A stretch of 64,000 bases of DNA from Promicromonospora thailandica (GTDB taxonomy: Bacteria; Actinomycetota; Actinomycetes; Actinomycetales; Cellulomonadaceae): positions 148,038-212,037 of the forward strand of contig NZ_JAMTCS010000014.1 in the NCBI RefSeq assembly GCF_024171955.1. Direction: 5' to 3'. The notes under the pieces were generated by a model, which ran no database searches, had not been told where the DNA came from, and worked only from the letters and a program-made list of their open reading frames with translations. Both the position numbers and the translations under genes were made by a program. Positions 35,926-44,577 of this stretch are shown here, piece by piece. Positions within the stretch are counted from its first letter, which is position 1; each line of letters starts with the position of its first letter.

Positions 35926-36933
35926 GTGACAAAGCACCCGGCCCAGCGGCCCGACGTCGTCGTACCGGACCTGACCGGCCGCCGCGCCGTCGTGACCGGA
36001 GCCAGCGACGGGATCGGGCTCGGGCTCGCCGAACGCCTCGCCCGCGCCGGAGCGGAGCTCGTGCTGCCCGTACGGAACCCGGCCAAGGGCCGCGCGGCCA
36101 CGGACCGGCTGCGGGCCGCCGTGCCCGGCGCCGTCGTCACCACCCGGCACGCGGACCTCGCGTCGCTCGAGTCGGTGGCGGCGCTCGCGGACGGGCTCCT
36201 GGCCGAGGACCGGCCGATCGACCTGCTCGTCGCGAACGCCGGAGTGATGACGCCGCCGGCCCGCACCACCACGGCGGACGGGTTCGAGCTCCAGCTCGGC
36301 ACCAACCACCTGGGGCACATGGCGCTCGTCGGGCGGCTGCTGCCGCTCCTGAGCCGTTCGAGGGCGCGCGTGACCACGATGACGAGCGCGGCCGCGCGGT
36401 TCGGCCGCCTGGACTGGGGCGACCTCAACAGCGAGCGTGGCTACTCACCGGTGCGCGCCTACAACCGCTCGAAGCTGGCCCAGCTGATGTTCGCCCTCGA
36501 GCTGGACCGGCGCAGCAGGGCGCACGGCTGGGGGATCGTGAGCAACGCGGCCCATCCCGGCACCACCTACACCGGCCTGTACACCGCGGGTCCCGGCCTC
36601 GGCAGCACGAAGCCGCCCCGGGTGGACGCCGTGATGCGCAGGCTCCTCGCGCTGGGGGTCTTCGTGCAGCCGGTCGGGCAGGGCCTGCTGCCCGCGCTGC
36701 AGGCGGCCACGGACCCGGCCGCAGGTGGCGGGACGTTCTACGGCCCCGACGGCGTCGGTCACTTCACGGGTGGCTCCGCCCGGCAGCGCCTCTACCGGTC
36801 CGCCACGGACGGGGCGGCGGCCGCCCGGTTGTGGGCGGTGTCCGAGGACATGACGGGCGTGCGCTTCCCGGACGCCGCGCCCGGGAACGAGATCGGGGTG
36901 ACATCGATGGACGGTGAAATCGATGGACGGTGA
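35926..36933 (+). CDS. short-chain dehydrogenase/reductase (retinol-dehydrogenase-like)
   Basis: 335 residues from [19 protein letters not shown] (TGxxxGIG), NAGVM, and catalytic Y-x3-K in YNRSKLAQ are all present; the long C-terminus is typical of RDH/protochlorophyllide-reductase-like members. Its stop is next to the XRE-MmyB regulator, its likely controller. The last codons contain a 16-bp tandem duplication (about 36905-36943). Confidence 0.85.
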   Translation: MTKHPAQRPDVVVPDLTGRRAVVTGASDGIGLGLAERLARAGAELVLPVRNPAKGRAATDRLRAAVPGAVVTTRHADLASLESVAALADGLLAEDRPIDLLVANAGVMTPPARTTTADGFELQLGTNHLGHMALVGRLLPLLSRSRARVTTMTSAAARFGRLDWGDLNSERGYSPVRAYNRSKLAQLMFALELDRRSRAHGWGIVSNAAHPGTTYTGLYTAGPGLGSTKPPRVDAVMRRLLALGVFVQPVGQGLLPALQAATDPAAGGGTFYGPDGVGHFTGGSARQRLYRSATDGAAAARLWAVSEDMTGVRFPDAAPGNEIGVTSMDGEIDGR

Positions 36934-36938
36934 GGTCG

Positions 36939-37778
36939 ATGGACAGACAGCAGCTCGGTGACTTCCTGCGCACGCGGCGGGAGGCGCTCCAGCCCGAGGA
37001 CGTGGGCCTGCCGCGCGGGCCGCGGCGGCGCACGAGCGGGCTGCGGCGCGAGGAGGTCGCCGCACTGAGCGGCGTCTCGGCGGACTACTACAGCCGGATC
37101 GAGCAGAGCCGCGGAGCGGTGCCCTCGGAGCAGGTGCTCGCGGGCATCGCCCGCGGGTTGCGCCTCACGCTCGAGGAGCGGGACCGGCTGGTCGAGCTCG
37201 CGGGACACGCGCTACCGCGCCGGGTGCGGCGCGACGACCATGTCGACGCCGGGATGATGCGCATCCTGGACGGGCTGGCGGACGCGGCGGCGCAGGTCGA
37301 GAACGTGCTGGGGGTGACGCTGCGGCAGACGCGGCTGGCGGTGGTGCTGCTCGGCGACGAGACGTCGTACACCGGTCCGGCGCGAGCGCGGGTCTACCGC
37401 TGGTTCACCGATCCGCACAGCCGGGACCGGACCCCCGAGGAGGACCACGACCGGCACGGCCGCACCCTCACGGCCCGGCTCGCCGCGGTGCACGCCCGGA
37501 CCGGGCCGACCTCGCCGGCCGGCGAGCTCGTGACCGGCCTGCGCGGGCGCAGCCCGGAGTTCGCGCGGTTGTGGGACGAGCACCCCGTGGTCGGTCCCTA
37601 CTGCGAGCCCAAGCGGCTGAACCACCCCGAGGTGGGGCTGATCGAGCTGCACGGCCAGACCCTGCTGGACCCCGACCAGTACCAGGCTCTGACGGTGTTC
37701 ACCGCGGTCCCGGGGACGGAGAGCCACGAGCGGCTCCGGCTGCTCTCGGCATCGGGCTCAGCGGTGGGCTCGGTCTGA
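36939..37778 (+). CDS. XRE regulator with MmyB-like ligand-binding domain
   Basis: 279 residues. HTH GDFLRTRREALQPEDVGLP...GLRREEVAALSGVSADYYSRIE; MmyB-like domain with RVYRWFTDPHSRD, RLNHPEVGLIEL and VFTAVPGTESHERL. I chose ATG 36939 (family-typical MDRQQLGDFL); GTG 36930 overlapping the SDR stop is possible. Same family as 7533-8372 and 54668-55528; all three adjoin reductase genes. Confidence 0.88.
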   Translation: MDRQQLGDFLRTRREALQPEDVGLPRGPRRRTSGLRREEVAALSGVSADYYSRIEQSRGAVPSEQVLAGIARGLRLTLEERDRLVELAGHALPRRVRRDDHVDAGMMRILDGLADAAAQVENVLGVTLRQTRLAVVLLGDETSYTGPARARVYRWFTDPHSRDRTPEEDHDRHGRTLTARLAAVHARTGPTSPAGELVTGLRGRSPEFARLWDEHPVVGPYCEPKRLNHPEVGLIELHGQTLLDPDQYQALTVFTAVPGTESHERLRLLSASGSAVGSV

Positions 37779-37783
37779 TCGCC

Positions 37784-37822
37784 GACGCCGGCCGGGTGCT
37801 GGGGGCGGTCCCGGCCGGCGTC
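37784..37822. terminator. 13-bp hairpin between convergent genes
   Basis: Arms GACGCCGGCCGGG (37784-37796) and CCCGGCCGGCGTC (37810-37822) pair perfectly, just after the XRE stop and before the convergent hydrolase stop; a bidirectional terminator is likely. Confidence 0.65.
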
Positions 37823-37842
37823 GATCTGCGACGAGGCCGCCG

Positions 37843-38559
37843 CTACCGCTTGGTGGCCTCGACCGCGGCGAAGATCGTCTCCGCCACGGGTACCGGGTGC
37901 GAGACCGCCAGGGCGTGCGAGGCCCCGGGGATCTCCGTGGCGGTGCGGGCTCCCGCCCGGTCGGCCATGAACCGGACGAGCTCGGCGGGGATGTTGCGGT
38001 CGCTGGACCCGAACACGAACCACGACGGGATCGTCCGCCAGGCCGGGGCGGCCGTGGGCAGGCCCTCGGTGAGGGCGGCCTCGGTCACGGGCCGCTGGGT
38101 GGCGGCCATGAGGGTGGCGAGGTCGTCGTCGACGTCGGCCGCGAACTGCTCGCCGAACACCTCCGGCCGGATGACGAGCTCGTTGCCGCCACCCGAGAGC
38201 GGGTGGGCCGCGATGGCCTCGCCCAGGGTGCTGCCGGGGAACTTGCCGGACAGCGTGAACGCGTCCTCCCCGGTGTCGGGGGCGAACGCGCCGACGTAGA
38301 CGAGGCCGACCACCTGGTCGTTGCCGGCGGCGGCCTCCGTGATCACGAAGCCGCCGTACGAGTGGCCGACCAGGACGACGGGCCCGTCGATCGACGCGAC
38401 GACGTCGCGGACGTACCGGGCGTCGGTCGCGACGGAGCGCAGCGGGTTGGCCGCGGCGACGACGCGCAGGGTCTGGTGCTGGAGGTGCCCGATGACGGCG
38501 TTCCAGCTCGAGGACTCGGCGAAGGCCCCGTGGACGAGGACGACGGTGGGTGTGGTCAT
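37843..38559 (-). CDS. alpha/beta hydrolase (small esterase-like)
   Basis: 238 residues. VLVHGAFAESSSW oxyanion region, LVGHSYGGFVI nucleophile elbow (Ser), FGSSDRNIP acid loop and PGASHALAVSHP catalytic His; a complete triad of the small RsbQ/esterase-like group. ATG 38559. Second gene after the HSL-type esterase (41-nt gap), probably co-transcribed. Confidence 0.85.
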   Translation of the reverse strand: MTTPTVVLVHGAFAESSSWNAVIGHLQHQTLRVVAAANPLRSVATDARYVRDVVASIDGPVVLVGHSYGGFVITEAAAGNDQVVGLVYVGAFAPDTGEDAFTLSGKFPGSTLGEAIAAHPLSGGGNELVIRPEVFGEQFAADVDDDLATLMAATQRPVTEAALTEGLPTAAPAWRTIPSWFVFGSSDRNIPAELVRFMADRAGARTATEIPGASHALAVSHPVPVAETIFAAVEATKR

Positions 38560-38600
38560 GACATCTCTCCCTGTGTGGTGCTTTTCTCTGGTGGACGGAA

Positions 38601-39563
38601 CTACTTGGTGAGCGCCGTGCGCAGGACGTGGACCGCCTGCTCCAGGGCGGCGGTCGTCGCGGCGGTGGCGCGGACCGGGTTGAGCATCAGGAAGTCGTGG
38701 ATCGTGCCGTTGTAGCGGACGCTCGTCGTCGGGACGCCGGCCGCCGTGAGCTTCCGGCCGTACGCCTCGCCCTCGTCGCGCAGGACGTCGTTCTCGTCGA
38801 CGACCAGGAACGTCTCGGGCAGGCCCGCGAGGTCGGCGGGGGTCGCCCGCAGCGGCGACGCGGTGATCTCGCCGCGCCGTCCGTGGTCGGGCAGGTAGGC
38901 GTCCCAGAACCACGCCATGGCCTTGGCGGTCAGGTGCGGGCCGTCGGCGAACTCGCGGTAGCTGTCGGTGTCCTGGGCGGCGTCGGTCACCGGGTAGTAG
39001 AGCGACTGGTGCACGAACGTCACGTCGCCGCGCTGCTTGGCCAGGATGGTCAGGGCCGCGGTCATGTTGCCGCCCACGGAGTCGCCCGCGACGGCGAGCC
39101 GCGAGGCGTCCAGGCCCTCGGACGCGCCCTCGCGGACGATCCACTGCGCGGTGGCGTACGCCTGCTCGATCGCCACGGGGTACTGCGCCTCGGGCGACCG
39201 GGTGTACTCCACGAAGACGACGGCCGCGCCGACGCCGACGGCGAGGTCGCGGACGAGCCGGTCGTGGGTGGTGGTACCGCCGAGGATCCAGCCGCCGCCG
39301 TGGACGTAGAGGATGGTCGGAAGCAGGTCGGGCGTCCCGGGTGCGGAGACGCCGGCGGGCTTGACGATGCGGACCCGGACGTCACCGACCGCGGCCGGGA
39401 CCGTGATCCAGGTCTCGTCGACGTCGGGCATCTCGACGGGCGCGGACTGGACGTCGTCCAGCAGCTTCCGGGCTCCTTCGACTCCCAGCTCGTAGACGAA
39501 CGGGGGTGTGGCGGTCGCGTCGGCGAACGCCTGTGCTGCGGGTTCGAGCACGTGCTCAGTCAT
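38601..39563 (-). CDS. alpha/beta hydrolase, hormone-sensitive lipase family
   Basis: 320 residues. YVHGGGWILGG (HGGG oxyanion motif) and AGDSVGGNM (GDSxGG nucleophile) define the HSL/family IV esterases; DENDVLRDEGE and GTIHDFLML supply acid and His. Cytoplasmic carboxylesterase. ATG 39563. Divergent from the ECF sigma gene at 39817 with a 253-bp spacer in which I see no clear motif. Confidence 0.87.
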   Translation of the reverse strand: MTEHVLEPAAQAFADATATPPFVYELGVEGARKLLDDVQSAPVEMPDVDETWITVPAAVGDVRVRIVKPAGVSAPGTPDLLPTILYVHGGGWILGGTTTHDRLVRDLAVGVGAAVVFVEYTRSPEAQYPVAIEQAYATAQWIVREGASEGLDASRLAVAGDSVGGNMTAALTILAKQRGDVTFVHQSLYYPVTDAAQDTDSYREFADGPHLTAKAMAWFWDAYLPDHGRRGEITASPLRATPADLAGLPETFLVVDENDVLRDEGEAYGRKLTAAGVPTTSVRYNGTIHDFLMLNPVRATAATTAALEQAVHVLRTALTK

Positions 39564-39816
39564 GGCTCTCCTTCTCCTGCTCTCGTTCCGTGCGCGGGTC
39601 ACGGGTGCGACATGTGGGTGCTGAGGCGGCCACCTGGCGGGGGGCCTCACGCGTACGACCGGGCGGGGGCGCGGGCTGTGACGGTGGGGCGCGTCACGCT
39701 GCGGACCGCGCAGCGGGCAGGGCTGGACCGTGGTCCGGGCCCGGGGGTGCACCACGGGGTCGACCACGCGCCCACCGTGGCGCGACGTGCCGGGTGCCAC
39801 GCGAAGAGTGATCGGC

Positions 39817-40446
39817 ATGACGACACCTCAGGCACCGCCCCCTGCCGAACCGGACGCCGCGCTCTCGGTCTTCCTCGCGCAGCGACCACAGCTGATCCGC
39901 ACGGCCCGCCGGATCACCGGCAACGCCACCGAGGCGGACGACGTGGTCCAGGAGACATGGCTGCGCTGGCAGCGCGCCGACCGCACGAAGGTGGTCAACG
40001 CGGCCGCGTTCCTCACGTCCACCACGACCAACCTGGCCCGCAACGTCGTCCGGTCCGCCCGGTATCGGCACGAGGCCCCGCTGCTCCTGCCGGGTGCCGT
40101 CCGCGCGACGACGGAGACCGGCCAGGACCCGACGTGGTACGCCGATCGGACCGCCGACGCCGAGGAGGCCCTCGCGCTCCTGCTCACCCGGCTCACCCCC
40201 GGGCAGCTCGCCGCGTACGTGCTGCGCCGTGGCTTCGACTACGCCTACGCGGATCTCGCGAGCCTGCTCGGCACCAGCGTCGCGAACTCCCGCCAGCTCG
40301 TCAGCCGCGCCCAGGCCCGCCTGCGGAGCGGCCAGGCCCAGGCTGTGCCGGCTGTCGTCGGACGCCGGCTCAGCGCCGCGTTCGTCGGCGCCTCGCGCAC
40401 AGGCGACCTCCGCGAGCTGGAGACGGTCCTCACGGCCACCGCCTGA
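39817..40446 (+). CDS. ECF-type RNA polymerase sigma factor, short form
   Basis: 209 residues. Region 2 LIRTARRITGNATEADDVVQETWLRWQ, region 4 LTPGQLAAYVLRRGFDYAYADLASLLGTSVANSRQLVSRAQARL, and a short RRLSAAFVGASRTGDLRELE tail. Paralogue of 23973-24641 with the same truncated end (the opening of a SnoaL domain only). ATG 39817. Divergent from two esterases, its likely targets. Confidence 0.82.
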   Translation: MTTPQAPPPAEPDAALSVFLAQRPQLIRTARRITGNATEADDVVQETWLRWQRADRTKVVNAAAFLTSTTTNLARNVVRSARYRHEAPLLLPGAVRATTETGQDPTWYADRTADAEEALALLLTRLTPGQLAAYVLRRGFDYAYADLASLLGTSVANSRQLVSRAQARLRSGQAQAVPAVVGRRLSAAFVGASRTGDLRELETVLTATA

Positions 40447-40462
40447 GCCATCCGCACCATCC

Positions 40463-40484
40463 GCACCGGCCGGGACGCCGGTGC
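40463..40484. terminator. short GC hairpin between convergent genes
   Basis: 8-bp stem GCACCGGC/GCCGGTGC with a 6-nt loop between the sigma gene (+) and the acidic protein gene (-). Confidence 0.45.
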
Positions 40485-40491
40485 CGACCCG

Positions 40492-40971
40492 TCAGACGAC
40501 GGCCGCGTCCTCGCGCTCGTCCACCTCGATGTCGGCGACCTCCAGCTCGTCGTCGAGCTGCACGAGGATCCGCGAGTCCGGGAACTGCAGCGGCGCGTCG
40601 AAGGCGAGCCGCACGGCGTCCGCGAACACGACGAGCGACGTCACCTCCAGGTCGTCCCGCAGGTCTGCCTGCTCGGCCACCGGTTCGTCGTCACCGACGG
40701 CCCCCTCGATCTCCACGGCGATCTCGTCGATCACCGCGCGCCAGCGGGACTCGCTCACCGACAGGATGCGGGAGGTCACGGCGAGCAGCGCGTCCTGGTC
40801 GACGTCGGGGCCGCCGTCCTCGAGCTCGGGATCCACGGTGACCGCGACCGCCGCCCCCGCCGCGTCGATCGTCGCGCGCCCGGTGACCAGGCCGTTCTCG
40901 GCGACCGGGTCGTCGAGCAGCCCGTCGTCGACGATGCGGGAGAGGAGGCCGTCAGGTGCAGGCAGCGTCAC
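40492..40971 (-). CDS. acidic hypothetical protein
   Basis: 159 residues, very rich in Asp/Glu, cytoplasmic (no signal or membrane segment). SRWRAVIDEIAVEIEGAV and DLRDDLEVTSLVVFADAVRLAFDAP resemble small conserved actinobacterial proteins of unknown function. Starts 47 nt after the S9 peptidase gene side but on the same strand after it, so it may share its transcript. Confidence 0.65.
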   Translation of the reverse strand: MTLPAPDGLLSRIVDDGLLDDPVAENGLVTGRATIDAAGAAVAVTVDPELEDGGPDVDQDALLAVTSRILSVSESRWRAVIDEIAVEIEGAVGDDEPVAEQADLRDDLEVTSLVVFADAVRLAFDAPLQFPDSRILVQLDDELEVADIEVDEREDAAVV

Positions 40972-41018
40972 GCCACCAGTCTATCCACGGAGGACGGCGG
41001 GGTTGCCGGCGCCGGGCC

Positions 41019-42959
41019 TCAGGCCTCCGTGGCGGTGGCGGCCGAGGTGCGCCCGCCCAGGTGCCGGGCCAGGAACCGTTCGAGCGTGCGGTACAGCTCG
41101 ATGTTGCTGTCCTGGTTGATGAACCAGTGGCCCTCGTTCTCGTTCAGCAGGTACTCGACCTCGGCGCCGCGGGAGCGCAGCGCGTCGACGATCCGTTCGG
41201 AGTTGCCGGGCGCGACCCGGACGTCGTTGGCACCGTGGATCAGCAGCACGGGCGCGGTGATGTCGTCCACGCGGCTGATGGGGGAGCGGGCGAGCATGTC
41301 GGCCCGCTGCTGCGGGTCGTCGGGGTCGCCGATGTAGCGCAGGTAGCTGTTGACCACCATGCGGCGGGCGAACGGGACCACCGACTCGACGAGGTCCACC
41401 AGGTCGGACATGCCGGTGTAGCTGACCGCCGCGGCGAACCGGTCCGGGGTGAACGCGGCGCCGACGAGCGCGGCGTAGCCGCCGTACGAGGAGCCGTAGA
41501 TCGCGACCCGGTCCGGGTCGGCCCAGCCCTGCTCGGTGGCCCAGGCGACGGCGTCGATCAGGTCGTCGTGCATGCGGCCCGCGAACTGGCCGATCGCGGC
41601 CTGCATGTGGGCCTTCCCGTACCCGGTGGAGCCCCGGAAGTTGACCTGCAGCACCGCGTAGCCGCGGTTGGCCAGGAGCTGCACCTCCGGGTCGTACCCC
41701 CAGCCGTCGCGGTACCAGGGTCCGCCGTGCACCAGCAGCACGGTCGGCAGCCGGTGCGGCTCGGTGCCGACGGGCAGGGTCACGTGGACCGGCAGGCTGA
41801 TGCCGTCGCGCGCCGTGACGGTGACCGGCGTCACCGGCGCCAGCCGGGCGGGGTCGAGGTGCGGGTACGGCCGGAACAGGCGGCGCGCCTGGCCCGTGCC
41901 GTGGTCGTAGGACCAGGTGACGCCGGGGTCGCGGTCATGCGTGAAGTCCGCCACCCAGTGGCGTCCCGTCGCGTCGGAGGACACGTGGGCCAGGTCGCCG
42001 TCGGACAGCGCGGCCAGCCGCGGCAGGACGTCGGCGAAGTGGGCGTCGAGGGCGTGGATCTCCTGGCGGGCCCCGAGGTAGCGCGCGCCGAGCAGCTCCC
42101 CGGTGGTCGGGTGCAGGATCAGTGAGGACGGGAAGCGCGGGTCGGCCTCCGGACGCGGCGTGTCCAGGTCGAAGACCGGGTGGCTGTCCACCCCGGCCTG
42201 CTCGCCGGTGTCCAGGTCGAGCCGGACCAGGCGGGTGCGGTCCGAACCCCGCACCGAACCGATCCACAGGCCCGTCCCGTCCGGGGTGGGCACCGTCGGG
42301 GTCAGCCCGAAGGGGAAGTCGGTGCCGGAGAACCGCGCGATCGGGCGTCGCTCGCCCTGCGACCACTGCCAGAGCTCGTGGTCGCCGCTCTCCTCGATGG
42401 TGAAGGCCAGCAGCCGGTCGGGGGTGCGCAGCCAGCGGACGACGTCGCCGGGGTTCTCCGCGACGGTCGTCAGCTCGCCGGTGGTCAGGTCGAGCTCGAA
42501 GACGTCGATCAGGTCGGGGCGGCGCAGGTTGAGCTGGACGAACGCCGTGCCGGGCAGGTTCGGCAGCAGCTGCACCTCGGTCATGCGCACGCCCGGGAAG
42601 GGCGTCAGGTCGACCGCGGGCTCCCCGGGCCGGTCGGTGTCGACGCGGTGCAGGTGCCAGTTCTCGTCACCGGCGGCGTCCTGCAGGAACAGGAGGTAGC
42701 GGCCGTCCGCCGACCAGAAGAAGGTGTCGATGTTGCGCCGGGTGTCGGCGGTGACGCGTCGCGCGTCCGGTCCGTCGGCGTCGTCCACCTGGTCGGGTGC
42801 GTCCCAGTCCGAGTCCAGGCCACGGACGAACACGTTGAGCCGGTCGCGCCACGGGGCGAGGTAGGCGACCCTCGTGCCGTCCGGGGACAGCAGGGCGCCG
42901 CTGCGGGTGGGCAGGCCGAAGAGCTCCTCGACGGTGATCGGCTCCGACGGGACGGTCAT
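41019..42959 (-). CDS. S9 family peptidase (prolyl-oligopeptidase/acylaminoacyl-peptidase-like)
   Basis: 646 residues: an N-terminal beta-propeller (about 1-370, with TRVAYLAPWRDRLNVFVR and other WD-like blades) and a C-terminal alpha/beta-hydrolase domain. Catalytic Ser in GSSYGGYAAL, Asp in GANDVRV, His in NENEGHWF. Hydrolyses short peptides in the cytoplasm. ATG 42959. Followed by the acidic hypothetical gene on the same strand. Confidence 0.9.
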   Translation of the reverse strand: MTVPSEPITVEELFGLPTRSGALLSPDGTRVAYLAPWRDRLNVFVRGLDSDWDAPDQVDDADGPDARRVTADTRRNIDTFFWSADGRYLLFLQDAAGDENWHLHRVDTDRPGEPAVDLTPFPGVRMTEVQLLPNLPGTAFVQLNLRRPDLIDVFELDLTTGELTTVAENPGDVVRWLRTPDRLLAFTIEESGDHELWQWSQGERRPIARFSGTDFPFGLTPTVPTPDGTGLWIGSVRGSDRTRLVRLDLDTGEQAGVDSHPVFDLDTPRPEADPRFPSSLILHPTTGELLGARYLGARQEIHALDAHFADVLPRLAALSDGDLAHVSSDATGRHWVADFTHDRDPGVTWSYDHGTGQARRLFRPYPHLDPARLAPVTPVTVTARDGISLPVHVTLPVGTEPHRLPTVLLVHGGPWYRDGWGYDPEVQLLANRGYAVLQVNFRGSTGYGKAHMQAAIGQFAGRMHDDLIDAVAWATEQGWADPDRVAIYGSSYGGYAALVGAAFTPDRFAAAVSYTGMSDLVDLVESVVPFARRMVVNSYLRYIGDPDDPQQRADMLARSPISRVDDITAPVLLIHGANDVRVAPGNSERIVDALRSRGAEVEYLLNENEGHWFINQDSNIELYRTLERFLARHLGGRTSAATATEA

Positions 42960-43083
42960 GGTGGATCCTCGCTCTCGATCGATGCGTGAACCCGCTCAGT
43001 CCAGACCCTGACGTCGCGTCGGACTCAACACCGGTCGGCGTGATCCATGTCACAGGGCGCACCGGGCGCCCGCGCCGGATCGC

Positions 43084-43842
43084 TCACCCCTGGTCGAGCG
43101 GGTCGAGCGGGTCGAGCCTGGCGAGCCGCCGCCGGACGCGGTGCAGGACGGCGCGCTGCGCGGACCGCAGCGTCTGCTCGCCGAGCTCGTCGATCAGCGC
43201 TGCGGCCTGTGCGTCGACCGGAGGCGCGTCGGCCAGCCGCGCCAGCACCGGCCCGAGGTGGGTCACCAGGTCGTCCACCAGCCGCTCGATCTCGTCCTCC
43301 GGGGTGTCGTCGTCCAGGGCGTAGAACCGTGCGGTCAGTGGTGCGGACGCCGCCGGCTCCTCGTCCGCGCCGCCGAACAGCGCGGCGAGGCTCGCCGGGT
43401 AACGGCTGCCGAGCAGGTGCCCGACCAGGACGAGCTGCTCGTGCTCGTAGCGCGCCATGTCCGCGGGCAGCTCCGACGCGGGGCCGGAACGCCACGCCGA
43501 GAGCTCCGGCGGCAGGTCCGGCGGCGCGCCTGTGTCCCGCAGGGCCGCGATGTCAGCCCGGCGTGCCGTCAGCCGCTCGATGTCGGCGGCCGCTCGCCGG
43601 TCGAGCTCGTCGAGCAGCTCCTCCGCGGCCGCCGGGTCGTCCAGCACCGACGGCAGCGCGGACAGCGGGATGCCGAGCGCGGCCAGCCTCGTGATGCGCA
43701 GCAGCCGCACCAGGTGACCCACGTCGTAGTGCCGGTAGCCCCCGGCCGTACGCGGTGGTTCGGGCAGCAGCCCGATCTGGTGGTAGTGGCGCAACGTCCG
43801 GACGGTGACGCCGGCCAGCCTGGCGATCTCACTGCTGAGCAC
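43084..43842 (-). CDS. MerR-family regulator
   Basis: 252 residues from GTG (AAGGAG seven bases upstream). MerR winged HTH IARLAGVTVRTLRHYHQIGLLPEPPRTAGGYRHYDVGHLVRL; a long C-terminal domain of drug- or ligand-sensing type without metal Cys. The gene ends in a repeated GDLD-type tail (DPLDPLDQG) from a short tandem repeat. Target unclear; nearest is the S9 peptidase. Confidence 0.85.
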   Translation of the reverse strand: MLSSEIARLAGVTVRTLRHYHQIGLLPEPPRTAGGYRHYDVGHLVRLLRITRLAALGIPLSALPSVLDDPAAAEELLDELDRRAAADIERLTARRADIAALRDTGAPPDLPPELSAWRSGPASELPADMARYEHEQLVLVGHLLGSRYPASLAALFGGADEEPAASAPLTARFYALDDDTPEDEIERLVDDLVTHLGPVLARLADAPPVDAQAAALIDELGEQTLRSAQRAVLHRVRRRLARLDPLDPLDQG

Positions 43843-44044
43843 GGGAGGACTCCTTCGGTGTCACCGGCGACCGAGCGGCGGGCCAGGCTCCGAAACCTCG
43901 CGGGGGACGACCGCACCACCATCGATCACGTGCCCTGTCCTGGGTCCCGCTGCACCGTCATGACACCCAGGACGGTACCGAGTACGGCACCGCGCCGCCG
44001 CACGGGCGTGCGTCGTGGGAGAAACCTGCGGGTAGGCTCGCGCG

Positions 44045-44269
44045 GTGCTCGATGACCTGGACGCGACCGACTGGGGCGGATCGGACGGGGCCTATGGCCC
44101 CGCCGACGACACGGCCGAGGTGGTCCCCGCACTGCGGGCCCTTGTGGAGCAGGACGCCCGCATCGTCACCTCGGGCGACTGGGACGGCATCGTCTGGGCG
44201 GACGACGGTCTGCGTCAGAGGCTGACCGACGCCGTCGCCACGCTGCTCGCCGGCAGCCAGAGCAGCTGA
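44045..44269 (+). CDS. small conserved hypothetical protein
   Basis: 74 residues from GTG: LDDLDATDWGGSDGAYGPADDTAEVVPALRALVEQD looks like the N-terminal part of larger actinobacterial proteins with a HEAT-like continuation; here the frame closes early, so it may be a truncated copy. No signal peptide. Confidence 0.5.
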   Translation: MLDDLDATDWGGSDGAYGPADDTAEVVPALRALVEQDARIVTSGDWDGIVWADDGLRQRLTDAVATLLAGSQSS

Positions 44270-44577
44270 GGACCGGGGCGACCCCGTGCGGCGGCCAGAG
44301 CTTCGTTGACCGGCGCGTCACAGATCCCTTAGCGTTGCCGCCGGGCGTCCAGTACGCCGTGGACCGATCCGGGTCGAGGGAGACTTCGCGAGACGGACCA
44401 CCAGCCACCCCCGGCAGCGGGGTGTGACGAAGGGAGCCGAGGACGAGGACGGGATGCCGCCGGCAGTCATGACAGCGCTGCCATAGGTAACCGGGAAGCA
44501 CCTCGTCGTCCCCGTCGGGCGGGACGGTGACGACGAGCACCACCGAATGACGAGCACCACCTACGAAGGAGCGAACG
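44270..44577. other. 308-bp gene-free region, GH76 promoter region
   Basis: No coding sense. It holds the LacI-type operator at 44470-44483 and a direct repeat of ATGACGAGCACCACC-like units (about 44525-44567) just before the mannanase ribosome-binding site (AAGGAG, 44566-44571). Confidence 0.5.
44470..44483. promoter_or_regulatory. LacI-family operator TGACAGCGCTGCCA
   Basis: Near-perfect 14-bp palindrome with the central CG step typical of LacI/CebR-type operators (consensus-like TGRnAGCGCTnYCA), 95 bp upstream of the GH76 start. It implies control of the mannanase by a sugar-responsive LacI repressor encoded elsewhere; the LacI at 48386 is a less obvious candidate because its own divergent region has a different motif. 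Confidence 0.55.

Noticed and set aside
44525..44567. Direct repeats before the mannanase considered as CRISPR or iteron
   Set aside because: Only two short imperfect copies and no spacer regularity; no CRISPR array or cas gene in the window.
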